Of a DNA stretch of 37,871 bases, positions 16,257 to 24,604 are shown in pieces. Source of the stretch: Candidatus Aquicultor sp. (lineage in GTDB: Bacteria > Actinomycetota > Aquicultoria > Aquicultorales > Aquicultoraceae); assembly GCA_030682615.1 (NCBI GenBank), contig JAUXNY010000043.1, forward strand, positions 1 to 37,871, read 5' to 3'. Both the position numbers and the translations under genes were made by a program. Numbering within the stretch: the first letter of the stretch is position 1; each line of letters opens with the position of its first letter. The notes beneath the pieces are model-generated. The model did not search any database. It was given only the letters and a program-made list of their open reading frames with translations, and was not told where the DNA came from.

Positions 16257-19094
16257 ATGCAAGACGACAAGTTAATAATACGCGGTGCGCGTGAACATAA
16301 CTTAAAGAACATTAGTCTGGAACTACCCCGAAACAAACTGATCGTCATGACCGGCTTGAGCGGGTCGGGTAAGTCGTCACTGGCAATCGACACCATCTAT
16401 GCCGAAGGACAGCGACGTTACGTCGAGTCGCTCTCGTCCTATGCGCGCCAGTTTCTAGGGCAGATGGACAAGCCCGATGTCGACCACATCGACGGCCTCT
16501 CACCCGCTATCTGCATCGACCAGAAATCGACCTCGAAAAATCCGCGCTCGACGGTGGGGACCATCACCGAGATCTACGATTACCTGCGCCTGCTCTATGC
16601 GCGAATCGGCGTCCCGCACTGTCCGGATTGCGGCAAAGAGATAGCCCAGCAGACTTCACAGCAGATCGTCGAGCAAGTCTTGAGGCTGGAGCCGGGAACC
16701 AAGTTTCAAGTGCTCGCACCGGTCGTTCGCGGCCGCAAGGGCGAGTACCGCGAACTTCTGGAGCGCTTGAGAAAAGACGGGTTCGCCCGTGTTCAGATAG
16801 ACGGCAAAATCTTCGGCCTGGATGAAGATATTAAGCTCGACAAGAAAGAGCGGCACGATATCGATGTCGTCGTCGACCGGCTCGTGATGAAAGAGGGTAT
16901 TGAGCGCAGGCTTGCCGATTCGGTCGAGACGGCCTTAAGCCTTTCCGACGGCATCATATCTATCGATATCACCGATGGCGAAAGACAAGACTTCAGCACG
17001 TTTTTTGCTTGTATCGATTGCGGGATAAGTTTCGAGGACCTTGAGCCGAGGATGTTTTCGTTCAACAACCCTTACGGCGCTTGCCGTGAGTGCGCGGGGC
17101 TCGGCACCAGGATGGTGGTCGACCCGGAACTCGTCGTCCCAGACGCGAGCTTAAGCATAAATGAAGGGGCTATTCACCCCTATTTCTATACGCGCATCGA
17201 TTTTTATCCCAAGATAATCAAGGCGGTTTGCGAAGAGTACGATATCGACATGGACACGCCGTGGATAGACCTCCCCGAGGAAGCCCACCGGATTCTACTG
17301 CTCGGTACCGATAGGCCTGTCCATGTAAAGTACCGTACTCTTACGGGGCGGAGCCGCAGCTACAACTCGAAGTTTGACGGCGCCATCCAAAACTTGGCCC
17401 GCCGCTATCGCGACACCGAGAGCGACTATGTGCGCGAGCAAATCGCGCAATATATGACGATGCGGGCTTGTCCGGTCTGTGACGGGGCGAGGCTAAAACC
17501 GGAGAGCCTCGCGGTGACGGTCGGCGGTAGAAACATCCACCAGTTCAGCGAGATGTCGTCTAAGGCCTCGCACGAGTTCATAACCAATCTCACGCTGACC
17601 GAGCGCGAGCAGATGATCGGGCACCGAATTCTGAAAGAAGTCCGCGAGCGCCTGCAGTTTTTAATCGATGTCGGGCTCGACTACTTGACGATAAACCGTG
17701 CGGCAGGGACGCTCTCCGGCGGGGAGGCGCAGCGCATCCGCCTGGCTACCCAGATAGGCTCGGGTCTGGTCGGAGTGCTCTATGTGCTCGATGAGCCGAG
17801 TATCGGTCTTCACCAGCGGGATAACAAGCGTCTCATCCAGACCCTCAAGCGCCTGCGCGACCTCGGCAATACACTCATCGTCGTCGAGCACGATGAGGAG
17901 ACGATGCGCGAGGCCGACCACATCGTCGACATCGGTCCTTTCGCGGGTGAGCACGGCGGCCATATCGTGGCAAGCGGGACATTCGACGATATCTTGGCGG
18001 CGCCCGATTCGATCACCGGCCAGTTTTTAAGCGGCCGGCGTAAAATCGAGACGCCAAAGGAACGAAGGGTGCCCGGCGATGCATGGCTCAGCATCAAGGG
18101 TGCCGCCGAGCACAATTTGAAAAACATCGATGTCGAATTCCCCCTCGGTCTTCTCACGTGCGTAACCGGTGTTTCGGGGAGCGGAAAAAGCACGCTCGTC
18201 ACCGACATCTTGTCGAAGGTGCTGGCGCGCAAGTTATATCGCTCGCGGGAGCTTCCTGGAAAACACGAGGCGGTCTATGGGCTGGAGCATATCGACAAGG
18301 CAATCGAAATCGACCAATCACCCATCGGGCGCACACCGCGTTCAAATGCCGCGACCTACGTGAAGGTCTTCGACGACATCAGGAAACTCTTCAGCCAAGT
18401 GCCCGAGGCGCAGGTAAGGGGTTACAAGCCGGGGCGGTTTAGCTTCAACGTCAAAGGCGGGCGCTGTGAGGCCTGTAGCGGCGACGGCACCATCAAGATA
18501 GAGATGCACTTTCTGCCGGACATCTATATACCGTGCGAGGTCTGCAAGGGCTCTCGTTTCAATAAAGAGACGCTGGAGGTCAAATATAAAGGCAAGAACA
18601 TAGCGCACGTTCTGAACATGTCGATTGAGGAAGCACTCGGTTTCTTCGAGAACATACCGAAGATTCGCCGTAAGCTGCAGACGCTCTTCGACGTCGGCCT
18701 CGGCTATATCAAGCTCGGCCAGCCCGCGCCGACGCTCTCCGGAGGGGAAGCGCAGCGGGTGAAGCTCGCGGCTGAGCTGTGCAAGATAGCGACCGGCAGG
18801 ACGTTCTATATTCTCGACGAACCCACAACCGGCCTGCACTTCGCCGATATCGAGAAGCTGCTCGAGGTTTTGGGACGTCTCGTAGCCCAGGGCAACAGCG
18901 TTCTAGTCATCGAGCACAATCTCGACGTCATAAAGACGGCCGATTGGATAATCGACCTCGGTCCCGACGGCGGGGAGGCGGGCGGATTTGTGATCGCCGC
19001 CGGCTCGCCCGAGGCTATCGCGTCGAACAAATCCTCGTATACCGGGCAGTTCCTGAAGAAGGCTCTGCGCGATAGCGGAGTGTTGGTCGGCTAG
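16257..19094 (+). CDS. uvrA: Excinuclease ABC subunit A (UvrA)
   Basis: The damage-recognition ATPase of nucleotide excision repair; with UvrB it scans DNA for bulky lesions. I start at ATG 16257 ([10 protein letters not shown]), giving 945 residues, close to the usual 940. The GTG at 16215 adds 14 unconserved residues. Two ABC modules are intact: Walker [10 protein letters not shown] and GVSGSGKST, signatures [12 protein letters not shown] and [12 protein letters not shown], Walker [11 protein letters not shown] and [10 protein letters not shown]. The zinc modules are present: [13 protein letters not shown]...CRECAG, CPVCDG and the C-terminal CEACSGDG...CEVCKG. A nearby uvrB is not in the window. 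No clear LexA box is seen upstream. Confidence 0.98.
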   Translation: MQDDKLIIRGAREHNLKNISLELPRNKLIVMTGLSGSGKSSLAIDTIYAEGQRRYVESLSSYARQFLGQMDKPDVDHIDGLSPAICIDQKSTSKNPRSTVGTITEIYDYLRLLYARIGVPHCPDCGKEIAQQTSQQIVEQVLRLEPGTKFQVLAPVVRGRKGEYRELLERLRKDGFARVQIDGKIFGLDEDIKLDKKERHDIDVVVDRLVMKEGIERRLADSVETALSLSDGIISIDITDGERQDFSTFFACIDCGISFEDLEPRMFSFNNPYGACRECAGLGTRMVVDPELVVPDASLSINEGAIHPYFYTRIDFYPKIIKAVCEEYDIDMDTPWIDLPEEAHRILLLGTDRPVHVKYRTLTGRSRSYNSKFDGAIQNLARRYRDTESDYVREQIAQYMTMRACPVCDGARLKPESLAVTVGGRNIHQFSEMSSKASHEFITNLTLTEREQMIGHRILKEVRERLQFLIDVGLDYLTINRAAGTLSGGEAQRIRLATQIGSGLVGVLYVLDEPSIGLHQRDNKRLIQTLKRLRDLGNTLIVVEHDEETMREADHIVDIGPFAGEHGGHIVASGTFDDILAAPDSITGQFLSGRRKIETPKERRVPGDAWLSIKGAAEHNLKNIDVEFPLGLLTCVTGVSGSGKSTLVTDILSKVLARKLYRSRELPGKHEAVYGLEHIDKAIEIDQSPIGRTPRSNAATYVKVFDDIRKLFSQVPEAQVRGYKPGRFSFNVKGGRCEACSGDGTIKIEMHFLPDIYIPCEVCKGSRFNKETLEVKYKGKNIAHVLNMSIEEALGFFENIPKIRRKLQTLFDVGLGYIKLGQPAPTLSGGEAQRVKLAAELCKIATGRTFYILDEPTTGLHFADIEKLLEVLGRLVAQGNSVLVIEHNLDVIKTADWIIDLGPDGGEAGGFVIAAGSPEAIASNKSSYTGQFLKKALRDSGVLVG

Positions 19095-19121
19095 CAACCG
19101 ATATCGAAAACCCTAGCACTC

Positions 19122-19139
19122 TAACACTTTAATGTGTTA
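19122..19139 (+). terminator. Weak hairpin after uvrA
   Basis: TAACAC-tttaat-GTGTTA followed by AAATATCTTAATT. The stem is short and AT-rich. It may be a weak terminator, or an operator for hisG 40 bp downstream. Confidence 0.3.
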
Positions 19140-19178
19140 AAATATCTTAATTAAACCGATATCAGTACGGGAGCTAAA

Positions 19179-20051
19179 ATGTTAAGCATCGCGCTACCAA
19201 AAGGAAGTCTCGAAGAGCAGACCCTCAAGCTCTTCGCGCAAGCGGACCTCGAGATAAAGAAGAGTGCCAGGGGCTACAATCCGACCACAAACGACCCCCG
19301 AATCAGCAAGGTCAAGGTTTTAAGGCCGCAAGAAATCCCTACATACGTCGCCGAAGGCTATTTCGACCTCGGAATCGGCGGTCACGACTGGATAGTAGAA
19401 ACGGGAGCGGATGTCATAGAGGTCGCCGATATGCCGTATGCTAAAACCGGCGCGGGCATAATGAAACTTGTCGTTGCGGTGCCTGAGGGCTCGCCGATCG
19501 AAAGGCCCGAAGACATCCCGCCGGGCAGTCGTGTCAGCACTGAACTTATGAATGTGACCCGAAAATATTTTGAGGATATAGGCGTCCCGGTCAAGTTGTC
19601 GTTTTCATACGGGGCGACGGAAGCCAAGATACCCGAGCTCGTCGATGTCGTCGTCGACCTAACCGAGACGGGCGAAACGCTTCGCCGCAATCGCTTGAAG
19701 ATCATAGGCACCGTTCTTGAATCGACCACACGGCTGATGGTCAACAAAGCGTCGTGGGCCGACCCGCAAAAGAGGCGGGCAATCGAGGAGATAAAGACGC
19801 TTCTTCTGGGCGTCATAGAAGCCCGTGGCAAGGTTCTTATCAGTATGAACGTACCCAAGGCGCAGCTCGATTCCATCGTCTCCGTGTTGCCGGCGCTCAA
19901 GAACCCGACCGTTTCCCAGCTCTACAACTCCGACTACTTTGCGGTAGAGACGGTTGTAGAAAAAGCATGCGTCAACACGCTCATTCCTGAACTCAAGGCC
20001 GCCGGGGCCGAAGATATTATCGAACTCGTAATTTCTAAAATAGTGCGCTAG
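19179..20051 (+). CDS. hisG: ATP phosphoribosyltransferase, long form (HisG)
   Basis: Catalyses the first step of histidine biosynthesis, joining ATP and PRPP. At 290 residues it is the long, homohexameric form with its own C-terminal ACT-like regulatory domain, so no HisZ partner is needed. Family features include LPKGSLEEQT at the N-terminus, GYFDLGIGGHDWI, the PRPP-loop region VDVVVDLTETGETLR and the C-terminal ISMNVPKAQLDSIVSVLPAL, which binds histidine for feedback inhibition. A GGGAG ribosome site precedes the ATG. No other his genes are in the window, so the pathway is scattered or hisG stands alone here. Confidence 0.97.
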   Translation: MLSIALPKGSLEEQTLKLFAQADLEIKKSARGYNPTTNDPRISKVKVLRPQEIPTYVAEGYFDLGIGGHDWIVETGADVIEVADMPYAKTGAGIMKLVVAVPEGSPIERPEDIPPGSRVSTELMNVTRKYFEDIGVPVKLSFSYGATEAKIPELVDVVVDLTETGETLRRNRLKIIGTVLESTTRLMVNKASWADPQKRRAIEEIKTLLLGVIEARGKVLISMNVPKAQLDSIVSVLPALKNPTVSQLYNSDYFAVETVVEKACVNTLIPELKAAGAEDIIELVISKIVR

Positions 20052-20270
20052 TTGGTTGGTCGATAAACCGGCAAGTAGCTTGAGCAGACCGGTTATCAAG
20101 CCATTGCTTAGTTAGCAAGCAGGCCATGGCTCGGATCTGCTTGTAGTGTAAAATACCGCCTTCTGTCTTTTTCAGCGGCTCGGTAGAGAAGCGTTTACCA
20201 ATTAATAGGCTACAACCACCCGCTTTTTCTGCAAAAAGGCTCTAATAAATATGAAAAAGCGCCTGTATCG

Positions 20271-20279
20271 TGGTATAAT
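20271..20279 (+). promoter_or_regulatory. Extended -10 promoter directly before the 20292 gene
   Basis: TGGTATAAT, with ATGAAA at 20251-20256 as a poor -35 (17-base spacer). The ATG at 20292 lies 12 bases beyond the -10, so the 5' leader would be only about 5-7 nt. Confidence 0.5.
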
Positions 20280-20291
20280 TGAAGACGAATT

Positions 20292-21626
20292 ATGTTTACA
20301 GAAATTGTATTCGGGACCGGTACGCAGAATCTCATATTAGATATACTTGCTATCGTTATAAAGCTGGGCATCCTGCTTATCGCACTCATCTTCTTCCAGC
20401 GGCTATATGCAGAAATCTCAAAGAATTCAGCCGACGGTCATCCAGAAAAAACTATCTTGGTATTGAGGGCTACGTTAACGGCCTTTGCGTTCGCTGTTTT
20501 AGCTCTAAACTGGCTTCCTTGGCTTTACGGTGCCACAGGTTCGCAGAATGCCTATGACCTCATCGCCGGTGAAGGACAATACGCATTAGCCATACCCCTC
20601 GTCTTTATTCTTATGGTGATTCTCGCAGCTTGGCGACGCAGCCCGAATTCTCCCACATCGGCGGCACCTATGTTTGCCGCATATGCGCTATCGATTGTCG
20701 TCATCGGCCTGCCGTCGGCCGCTTATAGGGACGCGCATGCCGTAGGACCGGCATGGTTGAGCCTGATCGTCGCCGGAATAGCGATTTTCCCGGCGATTCT
20801 TTATGCGGAAGGAATGCCGCATCCAACCAATCGGTTGCTTTATCGCTTCATAAATCTGGGCAAGGTTCGTTATGATGAAGCCGTTCACTATGCCGCGCAA
20901 AATCTTCACATCAGCTACAAGGGCTCCAATGTTCCTATAGGTTTTTCTGCTGCAGAAGGCGAATACCAGGGGAAAGTAGTGCAAATATTTGGCGCGGAGG
21001 GGAGCCTCTCAAACAATAAGATTGCGGGCATTATGACGGGCGCTGACTTCAAAGTCGATGATACGATAATTAACAGGCCCCATGCATGGCCTGAGGTTTA
21101 TTTTAAAGCGCTTCGCCTCGAGTTGCCGCGTTGGTATGTGGAGCTAGCCGAGGACGAGGGCTGGGAGCCCGACTTAAAGCGCCTTGAAATCGAAATCGAC
21201 GGGATTCAGATAGAAGATGAATATGAGATAGCGTCGCCGAAAGTGAAGAAAGCCCTGGAGATAGTCGAGAAGCTGAGAGAAGAGATAATCGATTTGGACG
21301 CGGAATTCATCTTGCTGAACCAAGACGGCGTCTTTGTCGGCTATGATTTTTCGCGGATGCGCATGCCGGTAGAGTACCTATTTGACAAAACAAAATTGCA
21401 GCTTAGCATGGTCGAGCAAATCGGTAAAATATTGGCGCCGGCAAAAGCGGACAAGAAGCAGCCCGCATCGCAAAAAGCGGACAAAGAGAAGACAACCAAG
21501 GCTAAAGAGGCAAAGCCCAAACAAGCGCAAGATAAGACCGTCAAAAGCAAAGCCCGCAAGAAAGGGACAATAGCGCGCTCTGGCCAGAAGGATCCCGCGC
21601 CCAACTCAGTACCGAACAGCGTTTAA
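20292..21626 (+). CDS. Multi-pass membrane protein with a basic cytosolic tail, unknown
   Basis: A 444-residue protein. About five membrane helices occupy residues 15-175 (LAIVIKLGILLIALIFF; ATLTAFAFAVLALNWL; ALAIPLVFILMVILAAW; AAYALSIVVIGLPSA; WLSLIVAGIAIFPAIL). A soluble domain of about 210 residues follows (YDEAVHYAAQNLHISYKG; RPHAWPEVYFKAL). The tail (about 400-444) is low-complexity Lys/Ala/Gln, a likely disordered nucleic-acid- or membrane-contacting extension. No catalytic motif is recognised. It lacks a ribosome site, and a TGGTATAAT promoter ends 12 bases before the ATG, so it may be translated from a nearly leaderless mRNA. It lies alone between hisG and pabB. Confidence 0.75.
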   Translation: MFTEIVFGTGTQNLILDILAIVIKLGILLIALIFFQRLYAEISKNSADGHPEKTILVLRATLTAFAFAVLALNWLPWLYGATGSQNAYDLIAGEGQYALAIPLVFILMVILAAWRRSPNSPTSAAPMFAAYALSIVVIGLPSAAYRDAHAVGPAWLSLIVAGIAIFPAILYAEGMPHPTNRLLYRFINLGKVRYDEAVHYAAQNLHISYKGSNVPIGFSAAEGEYQGKVVQIFGAEGSLSNNKIAGIMTGADFKVDDTIINRPHAWPEVYFKALRLELPRWYVELAEDEGWEPDLKRLEIEIDGIQIEDEYEIASPKVKKALEIVEKLREEIIDLDAEFILLNQDGVFVGYDFSRMRMPVEYLFDKTKLQLSMVEQIGKILAPAKADKKQPASQKADKEKTTKAKEAKPKQAQDKTVKSKARKKGTIARSGQKDPAPNSVPNSV

Positions 21627-21730
21627 GCGATTTGGTCTTAAGTTGCTCGACAAATCACTTGAAAAAATAGTCTCGGTGCTGCTAATCTAGTGTCGATCGT
21701 TAATATGTTGATTTAGAATTTGGTATGTCA

Positions 21731-21773
21731 GCCTGTAAACAGGCATCCCACCAAAGCGGATGCTTGTTTTTTT
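21731..21773 (+). terminator. Overlapping antiterminator and terminator hairpins before pabB
   Basis: The terminator pairs ACAGGCATCC (21739-21748) with GGATGCTTGT (21758-21767), one G-U pair, followed by seven T residues. A competing hairpin GCCTG-taaa-CAGGC (21731-21744) uses the left arm of the terminator, so the two are mutually exclusive. The T-run ends only 16 bases before the pabB ATG. This is either an attenuator for pabB or simply the terminator of the preceding gene. Confidence 0.65.
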
Positions 21774-21789
21774 GTGTGGATAGGGAGCC

Positions 21790-23229
21790 ATGATAAACAC
21801 AGCAGGTAGTGTTCTTGTTGAGGAAATCAAGCATATCGAGCGACCTGATATCGCGTTTTGCGGGCTGCTCCGCGACCATATGCCGTTTTTGCTTGAAAGC
21901 GCGCTTCAGATGGAGCGATACGGGCGCTACTCGATTCTCGGCAGCAATCCGGTCAGCTTCATCAAGTCCAAGAACGGCGTCACCGAGTATTCGGTCGGCG
22001 GCGCGGTGAATATCAGCCGCTTAGATCCATTGCGGGTCATTGACGAACAGATTAAGGAGTTCGGTCATGCCGACGATTCCGAACTCGCCTCGTTGCCTTT
22101 TACGGGCGGCGCGGTCGGCTATTTCGGGTATGACCTCAACAGGCAAATTGAGAGGCTTCCCAATATTGCCTTCGACGACCAAGGGATACCCGACGCTTAT
22201 CTCGGCTTCTACACAGAGGCTTTAGTCGTCGACCACAAGGACCGTCGAACATACGCGATTTCGTATATTCCCACTAACATATCTTTCACAGCGCGGGACG
22301 CGTCGGTCAGGTTGAAGGGGCTTATTACAAAAGCGACATCCCCAAATAGTGTCCAGTTTGGCAGGCTGGATTATGGCAGCAGAAACCGGCGAGTTGCGGA
22401 AAATCTTAGCTCGAACATGACGAAGGAACGGTATCGCGAGATTATCGAGCGTGCGCAGTCGTATATTTCCGAGGGAGACATCTTTCAAGTAAACCTGGCC
22501 CAGCGGTTTCAAGCGGACTTAAAAGTCGAGCACTATCACCTTTACGAGCAGCTCAGAGCATGCAACCCGGCCCCATTCGCCGCGTTTTTAGGGTATCGGG
22601 ATTTCTCGATATTGAGCTCTTCGCCGGAGCGGTTTATGCTGGTAGAAGACGGTTATGTCGAAACCAGGCCTATCAAAGGAACCAGGCCGCGCTTTACCGA
22701 CGAGCAAGAGGATGCCCGAGCCGCCGACGAACTCTCACGGAGCGAGAAAGATTCCGCCGAGCATGTGATGATAGTCGATGTCAAACGCAACGACCTGGGA
22801 CGGGTGTGCGAGTTCGGCAGTGTTCAAGTCCCGGAGCTGATGGTCGTAGAGAGTTATAAGGCTGTCCACCACCTGGTTTCGACGGTCGTAGGGCAGCTTC
22901 GGCCAGACGTTAGCGACTTGGATTTGGTGCGCGCCAGTTTTCCGGGCGGCTCTATCACCGGCGCACCGAAAATCAGGGCGATGGAGATAATAGAGGAACT
23001 CGAGCCCTGCAGGCGAAATATTTACACAGGAGCGATAGGGTATCTAAGCACAAACCACAAGATGGACACGAATATTGCCATCAGGACGATAGTCGCAATA
23101 GACGATAGGGCATACCTACACGTAGGCGGCGGTATTGTCGCAGACTCGAACGCGGAAGCCGAATACCAGGAGACGCTCGACAAGGGGCACGCTTTGTTTA
23201 ATGCGCTCGGTGTGCGCGTCGGCGGCTAG
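21790..23229 (+). CDS. pabB: Aminodeoxychorismate synthase component I (PabB)
   Basis: Converts chorismate plus ammonia to 4-amino-4-deoxychorismate in the folate pathway; the ammonia comes from a PabA glutaminase. It is a 479-residue chorismate-utilising enzyme of the TrpE/PabB fold. The motif TRPIKGTRPR carries the Lys typical of PabB, where TrpE has PIAGT, which decides the call. Other family blocks are GDIFQVNLAQRF, EHVMIVDVKRNDLGRV, FPGGSITGAPK and GAIGYLS. No pabA follows; a shared TrpG-type subunit encoded elsewhere probably serves it. The ribosome site is GGGAG. It forms a pair with pabC 41 bp downstream, behind an attenuator-like leader. Confidence 0.92.
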   Translation: MINTAGSVLVEEIKHIERPDIAFCGLLRDHMPFLLESALQMERYGRYSILGSNPVSFIKSKNGVTEYSVGGAVNISRLDPLRVIDEQIKEFGHADDSELASLPFTGGAVGYFGYDLNRQIERLPNIAFDDQGIPDAYLGFYTEALVVDHKDRRTYAISYIPTNISFTARDASVRLKGLITKATSPNSVQFGRLDYGSRNRRVAENLSSNMTKERYREIIERAQSYISEGDIFQVNLAQRFQADLKVEHYHLYEQLRACNPAPFAAFLGYRDFSILSSSPERFMLVEDGYVETRPIKGTRPRFTDEQEDARAADELSRSEKDSAEHVMIVDVKRNDLGRVCEFGSVQVPELMVVESYKAVHHLVSTVVGQLRPDVSDLDLVRASFPGGSITGAPKIRAMEIIEELEPCRRNIYTGAIGYLSTNHKMDTNIAIRTIVAIDDRAYLHVGGGIVADSNAEAEYQETLDKGHALFNALGVRVGG

Positions 23230-23270
23230 TAATCCGGTTCTCAAACATCTTTGCGAAAGATAGGTACCAT

Positions 23271-24104
23271 ATGGAAGTCTACGTCAACGGCGAGTTTATG
23301 GATGAGTGTAAGGCCTCGGTAAGCGCGCTCGATAGGGGCCTGCTCCTGGGAGAGGGGCTCTTCGAGACGATGCGCGCCTACAGCGGCGCTATCTTCATGC
23401 TCGACAGGCACCTTGAGCGGATTGTTGCCGGGATGAAGACCTTAGGATTTAAGACCATGCCCGGGCATGATGTTCTGTCGCGCGCGTGTCGCAGCACGCT
23501 GGCAACGAACGGCTTTGACGACGCGAGAATCCGGTTGACCATCACAAGGGGAACCGTCACGGCGAAGCAGCCGACTGTGGTCGTGAGCGCGGAGCGATAC
23601 CATGGTTATGAGCCGGAGCTTTATGCGAGCGGCATGTCCGCAATTACATTGCACGGTTACCGCATCTCCGGAAGCCCGCTTCATCAGCTCAAATCCACGA
23701 GCTACCTACCATCGCTCATCGCCAGAGAAAAGGCGTTGGCCGAAGACTGTCACGAGGCACTTCTCGTCAATGAAAAAGGGGACGTCGCCGAAGGGTCTTT
23801 CACCAATATTTTCGCGATAGAAGCGGGGACTTTGTTTACACCGCCAATAGAAGACGGTCTGTTGCCCGGCATCACACGCGAGTGCGTCCTTGAGATGGCG
23901 GCAAACGCGGGACTCAAGGTGTTACAGGAGAGCGTTTCCGTGCCCCGTTTGCAGTCGGCGCTAGAAGTGTTTTTGACTAACTCCCTTTTAGAGATAATGC
24001 CGCTTACCAGGGTCGACCAAACCGACATCGGGGGCGGCAAGCCGGGCGAGATAACCCTGGAGTTGAGAGAACGGTATCATGAACGGATATCGATAAACTC
24101 TTGA
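23271..24104 (+). CDS. pabC: Aminodeoxychorismate lyase (PabC), class IV PLP enzyme
   Basis: Removes pyruvate from aminodeoxychorismate to give p-aminobenzoate. The 277-residue fold-type IV enzyme has DRGLLLGEGLFETMR at the N-terminus, the PLP lysine in HQLKSTSYLPS, and the family blocks EALLVNEKGDVAEGSFTNIF and LLPGITRECVLEMA. These alone cannot fully separate PabC from D-amino acid or branched-chain aminotransferases. Adjacency to pabB, 41 bp upstream, makes PabC the best reading. It converges on the small minus-strand gene, with 3 bp between the two. Confidence 0.88.
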   Translation: MEVYVNGEFMDECKASVSALDRGLLLGEGLFETMRAYSGAIFMLDRHLERIVAGMKTLGFKTMPGHDVLSRACRSTLATNGFDDARIRLTITRGTVTAKQPTVVVSAERYHGYEPELYASGMSAITLHGYRISGSPLHQLKSTSYLPSLIAREKALAEDCHEALLVNEKGDVAEGSFTNIFAIEAGTLFTPPIEDGLLPGITRECVLEMAANAGLKVLQESVSVPRLQSALEVFLTNSLLEIMPLTRVDQTDIGGGKPGEITLELRERYHERISINS

Positions 24105-24107
24105 AAC

Positions 24108-24407
24108 TTAAGCCTTAGTTTCAAATTGCCAGCAACCTATCTCAACCCTCATCTCGTTCTCGAGTTTGCTCAAGACCAGGTTGTAATCGCTCGAGACCTC
24201 GGACGGGACAAGGTGGACAAGGATTTGCATTAGCTCGGAGCGGTTGTTCATGCGCACAACCTTCTGCTCGTTGGATACCTCGTATCCCTTGACGCCGACA
24301 TCCTCAAGGAGTTTCTCAACCTTGATAACGCTCCAACAGTCAGGATGCGCCTCTTGCGGAGCGCGTATTTTATCCAAAAAACCTGTTAAGATCGATGTTC
24401 TTGCCAT
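24108..24407 (-). CDS. Small conserved-looking protein, unknown
   Basis: A 99-residue cytosolic protein with a strong ribosome site (GAGGAGG) before the ATG. The sequence alternates strands and helices (SVIKVEKLLEDVGVKGYEV; ELMQILVHLVPSEVSSDYN), compatible with a small ferredoxin-like fold. No motif gives a function. It converges with pabC with almost no gap and no terminator between. It lies downstream of the PBP gene on the same strand but 200 bp away, so probably has its own promoter. Confidence 0.75.
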   Translation of the reverse strand: MARTSILTGFLDKIRAPQEAHPDCWSVIKVEKLLEDVGVKGYEVSNEQKVVRMNNRSELMQILVHLVPSEVSSDYNLVLSKLENEMRVEIGCWQFETKA

Positions 24408-24604
24408 GACCCCACCTCCTCAACCTTCACCCTAGAGACACCTGGCCGCCGAGCCCGGATATCGGGCAAGGCGTTGATATAAGGCGCCTTCTTAAATTAT
24501 CCTACCTTTTCTGTAAAGTATGAATAATTATTCCGCTAATGCGCTAATCGCAAGTTCAATGGTTGATTTAGCACCGTAAGCGGTTCGGGCGAGACAGAGG
24601 TGCG

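Noticed and set aside
16080-16257. LexA/SOS box before uvrA
   Set aside because: GAAC occurs once (16106-16109) but no GAAC-N4-GTTC dyad is present.
21725-21793. 22-codon leader peptide before pabB
   Set aside because: No Trp or other regulatory codon run, no ribosome site, and its ATG lies at the likely transcription start; kept only as a remark.
21790-23229. Reading the gene as trpE (anthranilate synthase)
   Set aside because: The PIKGT motif and the following pabC gene point to PabB; no trp genes surround it.
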